From: Methylotuvimicrobium buryatense 5G
GTDB taxonomy: Bacteria; Pseudomonadota; Gammaproteobacteria; Methylococcales; Methylomonadaceae
NCBI RefSeq assembly: GCF_000341735.1
Contig: NZ_KB455576.1
Coordinates: 18,732 to 82,731 of the forward strand
Length of the DNA stretch: 64,000 nucleotides
Direction: 5' to 3'
The notes under the pieces were generated by a model. The model was not told the origin of the DNA and made no database searches. It was given only the letters and a program-made list of their open reading frames with translations. Below are positions 32,960-41,358 of this stretch, in pieces (within the stretch, counting starts at the first letter, position 1; each line of letters begins with the position of its first letter). The translations under genes and the position numbers were made by a program.

Positions 32960-33300
32960 TTAAAAGCATACATCCCTGTACGCTTTTAAACTCGGCCCAC
33001 CCGAATTGCTCACGCCCTCGAGCCGGAAGCGCCCGGGATTTAGCCATCCCTGGCCTCGCGGCACACACGTCCGTGTAAGTGCCGCCCCACCTTTGGCCGG
33101 CACGGTTCGACGCCCCCGGTACTTGACCATCGCACGCCGGGAGCCTGGCCGCGTCAAATCCGCCACTCGTTTGGCCAAGCGCAATACGTCCCTGTATTGC
33201 CCCAATGGCCAAACGAATGGCTCAGTCTTTCCTTTTCCGAACGTGCGCGGGTATTTGCCTTCCATGACCTCGCGGCGAAAACGTCCCTGTCATCGCCGCC
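32960..33300. repeat. Cluster of hairpins with a conserved RTCCCT-type loop
   Basis: Several short inverted repeats share the loop ATCCCT or GTCCCT but have different, complementary arms: TTAAAAGC/GCTTTTAA around 32960-32989, GCC/GGC at 33043-33054, GCAATAC/GTATTGC at 33181-33200, GGCGA/TCGCC near 33276. The stretch 32894-33375 has no gene. More copies occur at 34763-34870 and 37921-38125. Confidence 0.7.
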
Positions 33301-33375
33301 CGAAGTCTTGACGCTCTGTTTATCGCTCGCCGGTAACCAAGCGTTGCTATACCTGCCCTCGCCGGCGCCGACCGT

Positions 33376-33651
33376 TTACCGTCTTAACCGGTATCGCACT
33401 TGGCCGTCTGGGTAAGTTTCTTCGACAAGTTCAATTTCACTTCCGACTACCGGCAATTGGCCGGTGATCATGACCCGCGGTTCGATATCGCCAACCCGAA
33501 TCCGAGCTGTGACAAGGCTCACCCGACTCCCTGTCTTCCAGCTTTGGCTTTCGCCTTGGTTGACCTCGATAACCGTGCCGGTCACTGTTCGAACTTCCGG
33601 TTTTCCGGACGGGAACAACGCCCATGCGCTAAACAAGGCTATGAGCAGCAT
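33376..33651 (-). CDS. Small membrane-anchored protein of unknown function
   Basis: A 91-residue protein with an N-terminal hydrophobic anchor (LLIALFSAWALFPSG) and a beta-rich soluble part, VTGTVIEVNQGESQ then SLVTARIRVGDIEPRVMITGQLPVVG. The soluble domain looks like a small OB or SH3-like barrel. It lies 48 bases downstream of the endonuclease I gene on the same strand, so they may be co-transcribed. Confidence 0.55.
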   Translation of the reverse strand: MLLIALFSAWALFPSGKPEVRTVTGTVIEVNQGESQSWKTGSRVSLVTARIRVGDIEPRVMITGQLPVVGSEIELVEETYPDGQVRYRLRR

Positions 33652-33699
33652 TATCAGTGCGAAAATTGCTCTGTTCAGGATGTAATTTTGTATGGAGGA

Positions 33700-34656
33700 T
33701 TACCGGCAATTCCCCGCTTTCCGGAATCCTGCTGCTCGAGCCTCGGCCTCGCTCGAAAATTCGACGATGTTCTTCGGCTTCATCGCGTCATAGCTCGGGC
33801 ATCCGGCCGGCAGATGGTAGACCCTGCTGTTGCGGTTGCCCCGGATCGTGCCGCCCGCTGCAGCCATTACCGTTTTGGGCTCGGATGACGCCGGATGACT
33901 CGCCGTGATCGGCGTGACAATGCCGTCGGCGGTGTTCTTGTGGTTTAGCGACCATTTCCGTTCGCCGGTCACGAACGGGTTGCTGTGCCCCATGCGGGCG
34001 GCAATGCGTCTATCACGATCCCTTTCCCATTCGCTGACCGGAAATTGCTTGTCCCACGCCAGCAATAACTGTTGCTGCTGCTGGGACATCCGCATGTTGT
34101 AGCGGTCGTGCATGTAGAAATAGATACGCGCGATTTGGCCTTTGACCTCATCCCTGGGTTCGGCGGTTCGGCCCTTGAAATCGACTTTGAAATCGCAGGC
34201 CCCGTGCTGTTTAGGCGTCGACGGCAGCATGCCGAAATTGTAATTGCTGCGATTGGCGTTAATTTCGCCAACCGACGGCGTCAGGTTGTGAAGATCGGCT
34301 TCCATCGCGTTGAACACCGGGTCAACGGAGTTGCAGTTCTTCCGTCCGCCGTTCTGCCAGCATAGCCGGGCCCGGTCGAAGTTTGAGGCCGGAACGACAT
34401 GCTCCCATTCGGTCCGGATTGCCCGGTTTGCCTGTGACCGGATTTGGTAGCCGCAGGATTCGAGATCGACGCGGCCGCCGGATCGTCCGACCCATTCCCA
34501 GTTACAGCCGCAATAGAAGGTACCCGCTTGGGTTCGGTCGTGGTAGACGTATTGCCGGGCTTCGGCTTTGGCTTGCTCGAAGGTTTGAGGTGCCGCAAAG
34601 GTTTGGAGAGCGGCAAAGAAAAGTAGAAGGCCAATGGTTCTGGCTGTATTGATCAA
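33700..34656 (-). CDS. Secreted endonuclease I family nuclease with C-terminal sunset-like domain
   Basis: A 318-residue protein with a signal peptide (TIGLLLFFAALQTFAA). The endonuclease I (EndA/NucM) core includes YCGCNWEW, RTEWEHVVPASNF with the catalytic His, RKNCNSVDPVFNAMEADLHNL and NRSNYNFGMLP. The C-terminal GNRNSRVYHLPAGCPSYD to EAEARAAGFRKAGNC matches a sunset/Ada-like metal-binding domain. It would degrade extracellular or periplasmic DNA. A 9-bp hairpin TTACCCGTT/AACGGGTAA lies just before its start at 34662-34689. Confidence 0.88.
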   Translation of the reverse strand: MINTARTIGLLLFFAALQTFAAPQTFEQAKAEARQYVYHDRTQAGTFYCGCNWEWVGRSGGRVDLESCGYQIRSQANRAIRTEWEHVVPASNFDRARLCWQNGGRKNCNSVDPVFNAMEADLHNLTPSVGEINANRSNYNFGMLPSTPKQHGACDFKVDFKGRTAEPRDEVKGQIARIYFYMHDRYNMRMSQQQQQLLLAWDKQFPVSEWERDRDRRIAARMGHSNPFVTGERKWSLNHKNTADGIVTPITASHPASSEPKTVMAAAGGTIRGNRNSRVYHLPAGCPSYDAMKPKNIVEFSSEAEARAAGFRKAGNCR

Positions 34657-34762
34657 TGTTGTTACCCGTTATCCGAAAAAAACGGGTAATCGTACAGGAC
34701 AATAATGTGTTGTTCTAATCGGAAATACAGCGCACAGAATCCGCCAATCGTCCGGGCGAGCG

Positions 34763-34870
34763 CAAAACGTCCCTGTTTTACACTACGCCCTCCAGAATGG
34801 CTCACGCCTTCCTATCCCGAACGTGTGCGGGTATTTATCTTCCCTGGCCGCGCGGCGAAAACGTCCATGT
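34763..34870. repeat. Two more GTCCCT/GTCCAT-loop hairpins
   Basis: CAAAAC-GTCCCT-GTTTTA at 34763-34780 and GCGGCGA to TCGCCGC around an AAACGTCCATGTTA loop near 34849-34870. Same family as the cluster at 32960-33300. No gene is seen in 34690-34994. Confidence 0.65.
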
Positions 34871-34994
34871 TATCGCCGCCCAAAGTTTTGTCTATCTTCT
34901 GATCGTTCATAGTGTCCGACAGGTTGCTTTCCCGGCGCTTCGCAATCCCAGCGATGCGTGACTTCGGCAGATTGGAGGGGAAATGGTGATGTAA

Positions 34995-35019
34995 AAAGTG
35001 TCTCAACTTGAGACACTTT
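34995..35019. promoter_or_regulatory. parS-like palindrome 1 (downstream of parB)
   Basis: Perfect arms AAAGTGTCTCAA and TTGAGACACTTT around one C. A near-identical palindrome occurs at 36946-36976 and at 38657-38685. Three copies bracketing parAB suggest centromere (parS) sites. This one could also end parB transcription, as it has flanking A/T runs. Confidence 0.55.
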
Positions 35020-35041
35020 CTAATGGCGTTGCGAAAAATCC

Positions 35042-35941
35042 CTACTCTTCGCTTTGGATCAGGTCTTCGAGAAAATCTTTCAGCTTCTGCTCTTGTTCGG
35101 CGTTCAAGACGCTTGCGTTGAGCTTTACAGTGATGTGCTTTTCGGTTCTGGCGATATTACCGACTTTCTTGCCGTCCCTGATCAAATTGTGCGCATCCTG
35201 GATATGGCTGTCTCTTGTTTCATGGCCTTTGAGCTTGCGCGCGACGTAAGCCGTGATTTTCGTTTGGTCGAGGTCGCTTTTCAATAATTGCGCCCAGGCT
35301 TCGGCCAAATAATCGTTGACCGAGGGATGATCCTTGTTTTCGTTCAAAAGCCGCTTGATGTCGCTTGCTGCGGATCTCGAAAGCAAGCGCGGGTTTTCAT
35401 TGAGATCGGCGATGATGAAATCCGGCAAATCGTCGTAGGCGTAATACCGGTACATATCCTGGCGACTCAAGCCCATCGATTCGGCCAGTTTTTTCTTGGT
35501 CGGGAAGGCTTTCTCGACTTGCTTCAGGGCAATGCCGATTTCGTAGTCGCTCAAATCCTCCCGGTCGATGTTTTCGGCCAGCGCGAATACCGCCATGTCG
35601 CTATCGGATATCTCCATGACCACAGCATCGATATGGCGCCGTTCGATTTGCTTATGCGCCCGCCAGCGGCGCTCGCCGGCGGCGATTTGGTAGCTATCAC
35701 CGGTTTTCCTGAGCAAGATCGGCTCCAGCAAACCAACTTCGGCGATCGACTGGGCCAATTTGTCCAATTCGTCTTGCGGGAAAATGCGGCGGGGCTGGTA
35801 AGGGTTCGGCTCGATCTTTCCGACCAGAACCGAGACCAATTCCCGGCCTTGATCAAAATTGACGGATTGTTCCGCCGAGGCATGACGCTGCGTGTTCTCC
35901 TGCAGCTTTTTCTCCAGCATTTTTTTAATGTCTTTAGCCAT
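35042..35941 (-). CDS. parB: ParB-family partition protein (backbone A)
   Basis: A 299-residue ParB. The ParB/Sulfiredoxin domain has VGKIEPNPYQPRRIF, VGLLEPILLRK, AAGERRWRAHKQI and ENIDREDLSDYEIG; the HTH is TKKKLAESMGLSRQDMYRYY. It loads onto parS and works with ParA. It starts 13 bases after parA on the same strand. It is distinct from the KorB-type protein at 54076-55125. A duplicated copy of its last 33 codons lies at 38707-38807. Confidence 0.93.
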   Translation of the reverse strand: MAKDIKKMLEKKLQENTQRHASAEQSVNFDQGRELVSVLVGKIEPNPYQPRRIFPQDELDKLAQSIAEVGLLEPILLRKTGDSYQIAAGERRWRAHKQIERRHIDAVVMEISDSDMAVFALAENIDREDLSDYEIGIALKQVEKAFPTKKKLAESMGLSRQDMYRYYAYDDLPDFIIADLNENPRLLSRSAASDIKRLLNENKDHPSVNDYLAEAWAQLLKSDLDQTKITAYVARKLKGHETRDSHIQDAHNLIRDGKKVGNIARTEKHITVKLNASVLNAEQEQKLKDFLEDLIQSEE

Positions 35942-35953
35942 TGAGCCGGTTCC

Positions 35954-36754
35954 TTATACAAGATTGAGTTGTTTGGCGATCACGTCGGCCAGCCGTTTAA
36001 ACTCGCGCGAGACTTTGCAGGTTCGGTCTATGTCATGAACGCTCGTTTGCGCTATCGCCGACTGATTAACCTTAGTGCTGGTCGATATGCGGACATCGAT
36101 GAGTTTGCCGATTTGCTCTTTCGCCGAAGCCTCGATCAGTTTGCAAACGGTTTGTCGGGCGTCATGACGGATCAGCAAGGCGCCGATCAATTCGAGCTCC
36201 GGGTTGATGCGCCTGATTTTTTCGACTAACTTCATCAGGTCGGTCACGCCGTACATGCCGTACTGCGAGCCGGACTCGATCGGGATGATCAGATGCGTAG
36301 CTGCCGCCAATGCATTGCTGGTCAGTAGCTTGAGGCTGGGCGGGCAGTCGATTAGGATCACGTCGTAGATGCCGCGAAGGTGGTTTATTTTTTCGCGCAG
36401 TTCCTCGGAAGGCCGGGGGGCTTCGTCCTTCAATTCGTCTTCGGCCTTGCCGAGATTGAGCGAGCCGTAGATCAGAGATACGCCCTCGATGTTAGTGTCA
36501 TCGTAGATCGATTGCGGCAGTTTCTCGACCTCGGACAACAGCAGTTCCGCGCAGGTCACCGGCACTTCGCTCGGGTGCTTCTTGCCTATATGCAGGCTGG
36601 CGTTGGCCTGCGGATCGAGGTCGATGACCAGGACGGAAAGGTCCATCTTCGCCAATTCCGCTGCAAGGTTGACTACCGTCGTGGTTTTGCCGCACCCGCC
36701 CTTGTGATTGGCGACGGCGATGACGGCTGTTTTTTTGTTCTCGGTTGACTTCAT
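35954..36754 (-). CDS. parA: ParA-family partition ATPase (backbone A)
   Basis: A 266-residue P-loop ATPase: deviant Walker A is VANHKGGCGKTTT, Walker A' is DVILIDCPPSLKLLTSN, and DLDPQANAS follows strand 2. No N-terminal HTH extension, so it is a type Ib-like or chromosomal-type ParA. Forms an operon with parB downstream. The palindrome at 36946 lies in its upstream region, where the promoter should be. Confidence 0.93.
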   Translation of the reverse strand: MKSTENKKTAVIAVANHKGGCGKTTTVVNLAAELAKMDLSVLVIDLDPQANASLHIGKKHPSEVPVTCAELLLSEVEKLPQSIYDDTNIEGVSLIYGSLNLGKAEDELKDEAPRPSEELREKINHLRGIYDVILIDCPPSLKLLTSNALAAATHLIIPIESGSQYGMYGVTDLMKLVEKIRRINPELELIGALLIRHDARQTVCKLIEASAKEQIGKLIDVRISTSTKVNQSAIAQTSVHDIDRTCKVSREFKRLADVIAKQLNLV

Positions 36755-36945
36755 TTTTGTGTTCGTTTTATTTAATTTTGTATCCAGTATAAAGATTATA
36801 TCTGGTAATGCAAACCTGGTATTTTTGGTATAAACAGCTTATTTATTACAAATATATGCTCAGATTATCGCTCGATTGAGTTTGGATTGCCTTTTTCGAA
36901 CATAAAATCGTGTACGATCAATCCAAAACCGTATTCATTGTTATC
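36755..36945. promoter_or_regulatory. parA upstream region
   Basis: AT-rich intergenic sequence leading to parA on the minus strand, followed by the palindrome at 36946. It contains the parA promoter by position, but I cannot place boxes with confidence. Confidence 0.4.
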
Positions 36946-36976
36946 AAAAAAGTGTCGCAAGTTGCGACACTTTTTT
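36946..36976. promoter_or_regulatory. parS-like palindrome 2 (between parA and ChaN-like gene)
   Basis: Perfect 15-bp arms AAAAAAGTGTCGCAA and TTGCGACACTTTTTT around a single G. It shares GTGTCnCAA with copy 1. No gene reads into it from the left, which argues against a simple terminator and favours a ParB or operator site. Confidence 0.6.
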
Positions 36977-36999
36977 GAACGATAACCCTGGAAAGGAAT

Positions 37000-37749
37000 A
37001 TGCCAAACCTAAAACTCCTGGCCTTCATGCTTTGCGCTTCATCTCTTTCGGCGGCGCCGTTAGATGCCATTCTGACCGGCATCGAGCCGGGCACGATAGT
37101 ATTCATCGGCGAAAGCCATCATCGAGCCGAATCACCTTTGCTGATCAAGCGACTGGTCAATGAGCTGATAGCAAGCAATCGATGCCCGATCCTCGCGCTC
37201 GAAATCGGCAGCGACCAACAATCGGTGATCGACCAAGTGATGGCGAGCGAAAAACCGGCCGGCGCGATCGAGATATCCGACATCATCGATCATGAGCCTT
37301 ATCGCTTGATGATCCACTATTTCGCCAAACGGAAAGCCCGGGGTTCCTGTTTAGGCGTGGTTGCGATCGACGCAAGCAAGGAGGCAACCGTCGACCGTAA
37401 CAAATGGATGGCGGCTCGGCTTTCGTCATTGCCGACCGACAGGCCTGTGGTCGTATTGGTGGGTGCATTGCATACGCTCAAAAAGGTCGACTGGACGGTG
37501 CCGACCGGCAAGCCTTATGCTGCCGAAATACTGGCCAATCAGGGCTTTCGCGTGAAATCGTTTACGCAGCGCTGGATACCGAAGGAATGTCCGAGTAATT
37601 CCATTCGTCAACAACGTTTTGTCGAGGCATCCGATCCGGAGGCGTTGACGATTCTCAACGAAACCGTGTTGTCGCTGCTCAATGCGGAGACGGCGGAATC
37701 GGCCGAGGGCGTGGTGGACGGGTTTATCGTGTGGGAGTGCGACAGCTGA
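37000..37749 (+). CDS. ChaN/Tiki-superfamily (haem-uptake/EreA-like) protein
   Basis: A 249-residue protein with a short signal-like N-terminus (LLAFMLCASSLSAA). IVFIGESHHRAESPLLIKRLVNEL and ILALEIGSDQQ match the GExHxN and Glu motifs of the ChaN/Tiki/TraB fold; VVLVGALHTLKK near residue 155 supplies the third conserved His. The family includes haem-binding lipoproteins and proteases, so the activity is uncertain. The gene stands alone, just after a parS-like palindrome. Confidence 0.7.
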   Translation: MPNLKLLAFMLCASSLSAAPLDAILTGIEPGTIVFIGESHHRAESPLLIKRLVNELIASNRCPILALEIGSDQQSVIDQVMASEKPAGAIEISDIIDHEPYRLMIHYFAKRKARGSCLGVVAIDASKEATVDRNKWMAARLSSLPTDRPVVVLVGALHTLKKVDWTVPTGKPYAAEILANQGFRVKSFTQRWIPKECPSNSIRQQRFVEASDPEALTILNETVLSLLNAETAESAEGVVDGFIVWECDS

Positions 37750-37920
37750 CGCGACAATCTGTCACAGTTGCGCCGGTGCGTTTAGCGGATATTCTGTAAG
37801 CACTGATCTTTTTCCTGGATCAGCCATATATCCTTACTCTAATGCGGAGGCTTAGCTGTCCGCATTTTTTTGTCTGAAAAACTGCCATTAATCGCTGCGC
37901 AAGGCTATCGCCAAGCTTGC

Positions 37921-38125
37921 TTTTGAAAGCGTCCCTGTGAGAACGCGGTAGTCGTCCATGACAACCGCGTCCAGCCGTTCGACGTTCTGAATCCGCCAAT
38001 CGTTTGACCAAGCGCAATACGTCCCTGTCATCGCCGCCCGAAGTCTTGTTGCTCTTACGGTCGATCGCCGGTATCCAAGCTTTGCTATCCCTGCGCGTCC
38101 TGCTGTCCCGATAGCGCACGTCCTT
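37921..38125. repeat. Cluster of GTCCNT-loop hairpins
   Basis: Copies near 37930 (AAAGCGTCCCTGTG), 37950 (GTAGTC-GTCCAT-GACAAC), 38018 (AATACGTCCCTGTC) and 38107 (GCAC-GTCCTT-GTGC). Same family as 32960-33300. The stretch 37750-38142 has no gene. Confidence 0.6.
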
Positions 38126-38142
38126 GTGCTTTCATGCGCTAC

Positions 38143-38433
38143 TTAGCGGATGTCGATCGTACCGGTTGTCGCCACCGAATCCCTGCCGATCGCTTGCGTG
38201 TTGGTCAGCGTGTTTTTTGAGGCGTTGATCAGAGTCGATTTCTCAACTTTCGAGCCGACTATGCTGATAGAACCTGTGTGAGCGGCGCTGTTGCGGCCGA
38301 TCGCCTGTGTGTTGGTCAACGTGTTTTTGGAAGCGTTGATTATCGTGGATTTTTCGATTTTCGAGCCTTCGGCCATGGCTGTGCCGGCGACGACTGACAT
38401 TAAAACGACTGCTGCTAAAGATACTGTTTTCAT
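38143..38433 (-). CDS. Secreted protein made of two 37-residue repeats
   Basis: A 96-residue protein with signal peptide (KTVSLAAVVLMSVVAGTAMA) and two tandem copies of a unit beginning GSK(I/V)EKST and containing INASKNTLTNTQAIGR. The copies differ at roughly eight positions. The Ser/Thr/Asn pattern looks like a short beta-helix or amyloid-like (curlin-type) repeat. I do not know a named family. Confidence 0.6.
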   Translation of the reverse strand: MKTVSLAAVVLMSVVAGTAMAEGSKIEKSTIINASKNTLTNTQAIGRNSAAHTGSISIVGSKVEKSTLINASKNTLTNTQAIGRDSVATTGTIDIR

Positions 38434-38656
38434 GATGATTTCCCCTTGGTTTTTGTTGGTATGGTTCGTTCAAGCGTTTCGTTGAACTTGTGTACAGTAT
38501 CCCGATTTCTGGAGAAAAAGGCGGTGATCGAGTCACGCCGATTGTGTGATTTATTCACCGGCCGGCGAATTGAGAGGGCATCGCTTGTTGAATCAGCCAA
38601 TCATTCGGATGTCGTCTGCGCTTGCCTTCGGCAAATTGGAGAAGGCATGGTGATGT

Positions 38657-38685
38657 AAAAAGTGTCGCAAGTTGCGACACTTTTT
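38657..38685. promoter_or_regulatory. parS-like palindrome 3 (beside the parB remnant)
   Basis: Perfect 14-bp arms AAAAAGTGTCGCAA and TTGCGACACTTTTT around G. The flanks are homologous to those of copy 1 (34969 onwards), so a block containing palindrome plus parB end has been duplicated. Confidence 0.55.
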
Positions 38686-38706
38686 CATGGCGTTTTGGAA
38701 AAATCC

Positions 38707-38807
38707 TCACTCTTCGCCTTGGACCAGGTCTTCGAGGAAATCCTTCAGCTTCTGCTCTTGTTCAGCGTTCAAGGCACTTGCGTTGAGCTTTACGGTAATG
38801 TGCTTTT
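38707..38807 (-). pseudogene. parB: Remnant of a second parB 3' end
   Basis: Translates as the last 33 residues of ParB (VKLNASALNAEQEQKLKD onwards) with a few differences and its own stop codon. Beyond 38807 the similarity ends abruptly, just before the trb block. It marks a recombination junction between the two plasmid backbones. The rest of 38434-38883 shows no gene. Confidence 0.75.
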
Positions 38808-38883
38808 GGCCGTGACGATTTATTTGTTAACGTAGCACCGTCGGTTGCCGGAATGAGAGTCTTGAGGGTTATTGCAGGTTTTC

Positions 38884-39504
38884 TTAATCATCGGTTTTGA
38901 AGGAAATTGAGCGTGGCACATAATTTTTCTGGCTCAGGGAGCGGACCAAAGCCTGCTTCGCCGCCGGCGAAGACAAAGGAGACGAAGCCGTGGTTTGCTG
39001 GGTTACACGTTGTACTTCTATCGGTTGAAACGGCATCGAAGGCGCTGTATCCGCTTTGGTTACATCTAGCGTCACGAAATGGGCTTCCAACCAGTCAGCC
39101 CACTTCGACGCCTTGCGAATGAGATCGGCGCGGTACACGGCATTGTATCGCGGCGTGCGCGAGTGATAGTTAGCGGCCTTGGTCCACAGATCGCCCTTGT
39201 CGTTGCGGATGTGCATCCGCAATCGCCAAGCGGCCAGATCGAACGAATAGCAACCAGCGGCCGCTACATCGTTCGCTGTGATTCCGTACCGTTCCAGGTC
39301 GCGCAGGTATGCGGTATTGAATTGCATGGAGCCTACGTCATGGGTGCCGTTCGTGTTGCGCACCCACTGCCACGGCTTGCCGGCTTCTTTTTCTGCCACA
39401 GCCAACACAATGTTGGCCGGTACTTCATATTTGACGGCGGCCGAGATTGCGCACACGACGCGCTCTTGTTCAAAAGGTGTAAGGTCGGCAATAAACGGCA
39501 GCAT
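38884..39504 (-). CDS. trbN: TrbN-like lytic transglycosylase (VirB1-type)
   Basis: A 206-residue lytic transglycosylase-fold protein: catalytic Glu in LAVAEKEAGKPWQW, then GTHDVGSMQFNTAYL, and a Pro/Ser-rich tail. It opens peptidoglycan for the conjugation channel. As in IncP-1 trb operons it follows trbL; trbM, normally between, is missing. Confidence 0.85.
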   Translation of the reverse strand: MLPFIADLTPFEQERVVCAISAAVKYEVPANIVLAVAEKEAGKPWQWVRNTNGTHDVGSMQFNTAYLRDLERYGITANDVAAAGCYSFDLAAWRLRMHIRNDKGDLWTKAANYHSRTPRYNAVYRADLIRKASKWADWLEAHFVTLDVTKADTAPSMPFQPIEVQRVTQQTTASSPLSSPAAKQALVRSLSQKNYVPRSISFKTDD

Positions 39505-39518
39505 AACGCCCCTTTGGG

Positions 39519-41108
39519 TTAAGTCGGTGCGCCGCTATTGCTGCGGTTCACGAAGGCCGCAACTTCGGAATGAGCATCGTTTTCCCCACTGAGGCTGTTG
39601 CCGGCGAATTCGATGTTTGTTTCGGGCGAACTGCCGCCCCTTATGGCGCCGGCAATCTTGCCCGGTGTCGTATCAGCAATGCGCTCGTTGGCTTTGGCCT
39701 TGGTTACATCGGCAATACCCTTAGCCAGATTAACGCCAGCATCGACGGCAATTTTTCCGGAAGTTGCCGCTGCCGCCATGAAACCACCGCTTTGCGTGTC
39801 TGTTGATTGCCGGTTACCGCCTTGCCCGGTTTTTGCCGAGCTGGTTGATTCGGTCGAGCCGCTACCCTGTTTATCGTCACTCTTCGCTTGGTCGGAGCCT
39901 CTTTCGGCTTGCCATTTTGCTTCCATATCTTCGCCGCGGCCCCACATGCTGTCCGAGCTGTTGCTGAATCCTGCTGCTTTAGCAAATGGAGTGCCGCCGG
40001 TATTACTGCTATCGCTGCTTACGCCACCGGCGGCGCTACTGCCCCACATGTTGGTCAGGACATCGGACCCGCTGGAAACGTTTTCGCTGGCCTTGGAGAA
40101 CGCGGCCATGACCGCCTGCGCACCTCCGGCGGCATTAGCCGCGCCGGCTGCAACCATAGCGCCTCCTGTTGCCGCTGCTGCCGTGGCCATTCCAGCCGCA
40201 CCGATTGCAGCTCCTGAACCGAATTGACCAATGCCGGCACCACCTATGCTCGCGCCGGTGATGATGCCAGAAAGCAATGGTGGAATGCGATTGACAAGCA
40301 TCATTAGGGCAAAACAGAATACTAGCATTACGCCTAGCTCCTCAAAGTTGAGCGTGCCCTTGTTCATATTGTCATAGAATGTAGAAAGCAAATCATTGCC
40401 AATGCCGACCAGGAGCACCATGGCGAAAAGCTGAACGGCAACGCCAAGGACTGTCTTGTAGTAGTTGATCGCCATGTCGGAAGTCCACCGAGACCCGCCG
40501 AAGCCCAAGAAGAATATACCGGCATACATCAAAATCCACGCGGACACCAAGATCAACAGCATATTCACCGCGACTGCCGCAAGCAGCAATAAGATACCGG
40601 CGCTCAAGGTTAGGCCAACCAAGCTGTCGATAGGTTGCCACGCGGACATATTTTTAATTGCCTGCTTAAAGATCATAAAGCCCACGTTCACAATCCCTGA
40701 CGGAGAAATACCGGTCTTTCCTATCGCGTTCTCGCCAATCTGTCGCAGCGATTTAATGATGGAATCGGCGTATTCTGGCCCGTTCCTGAGTAACCAGAGG
40801 AAAAAACCGAAAAACATGATGAAACGGAAAAACTCTGCAAAGAATTCTCCTATGTCTGCTTTACGCAATATCATCATTCCCCCCGTCCATACCAGTGAAA
40901 TCGTGCCCAGTGTCCAGAACAGCCACAGTGCCGCATTCATGACAAAGGTTCGCCATCCCGACGCTCTCGTAGAAAATTCGGTAATTACTTTATCAAGGAT
41001 ACCCTGATTGGTGCCAGAGTCATGAAAGGCCAATTGAGCCGCTGCATCGGTCGATTTTAGTAATACAAATGCGGCCACAACCACCGCTGGTTTAATCATC
41101 GTGCGCAT
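39519..41108 (-). CDS. trbL: TrbL/VirB6-type mating-channel membrane protein
   Basis: A 529-residue protein, about the length I recall for RK2 TrbL. About five to seven N-terminal and central membrane helices (LWLFWTLGTISLVWTGGMMI, FFRFIMFFGFFLWLL, LLLLAAVAVNMLLILVSAWIL) are followed by a long Ala/Gly/Ser-rich soluble tail. Part of the polytopic inner-membrane core of the transfer channel. Seven bases separate it from trbK. Confidence 0.9.
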   Translation of the reverse strand: MRTMIKPAVVVAAFVLLKSTDAAAQLAFHDSGTNQGILDKVITEFSTRASGWRTFVMNAALWLFWTLGTISLVWTGGMMILRKADIGEFFAEFFRFIMFFGFFLWLLRNGPEYADSIIKSLRQIGENAIGKTGISPSGIVNVGFMIFKQAIKNMSAWQPIDSLVGLTLSAGILLLLAAVAVNMLLILVSAWILMYAGIFFLGFGGSRWTSDMAINYYKTVLGVAVQLFAMVLLVGIGNDLLSTFYDNMNKGTLNFEELGVMLVFCFALMMLVNRIPPLLSGIITGASIGGAGIGQFGSGAAIGAAGMATAAAATGGAMVAAGAANAAGGAQAVMAAFSKASENVSSGSDVLTNMWGSSAAGGVSSDSSNTGGTPFAKAAGFSNSSDSMWGRGEDMEAKWQAERGSDQAKSDDKQGSGSTESTSSAKTGQGGNRQSTDTQSGGFMAAAATSGKIAVDAGVNLAKGIADVTKAKANERIADTTPGKIAGAIRGGSSPETNIEFAGNSLSGENDAHSEVAAFVNRSNSGAPT

Positions 41109-41115
41109 AATAGCA

Positions 41116-41346
41116 TCACCACTTTTTCGGATTAGCAGGCAACGTTTCCGCCCCGGTAGAACGACGCGAACACAACCCGCTAAATTGTTCGCGTGTTGTT
41201 CTGTCCGCTATCTGCATTATCTTTTCTAGCTGGCAATTTTCGTCGTTGACTTCTGGCATCGCTTGCTCGGCTGGCTCTGGATCACAGCCCGCCAGGAAAG
41301 CTGGCATGACGGTTACCAAAATCAAAATTAGAGCTTTTGTTTTCAT
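41116..41346 (-). CDS. trbK: TrbK-like entry-exclusion lipoprotein
   Basis: A 76-residue lipoprotein: lipobox LAGC after a short signal peptide, then a Glu/Asn-rich mature part with one Cys pair (ENCQLEKIMQIADRTTREQFSGLC). Size, lipobox and place between trbJ and trbL match TrbK, which blocks entry of a second related plasmid. Its last residues, LPANPKKW, are nearly the same as the end of the adjacent TrbJ. Confidence 0.7.
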   Translation of the reverse strand: MKTKALILILVTVMPAFLAGCDPEPAEQAMPEVNDENCQLEKIMQIADRTTREQFSGLCSRRSTGAETLPANPKKW

Positions 41347-41358
41347 GATCGTACTCCT

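Noticed and set aside
34995..35019. Palindrome as a simple parB terminator only
   Set aside because: Nearly the same palindrome recurs at two other places, one of which is not downstream of any gene.
40465..41007. Long antisense frames opposite trb genes
   Set aside because: They are shadows of high-GC coding sequence with no domain, start site or conservation pattern.
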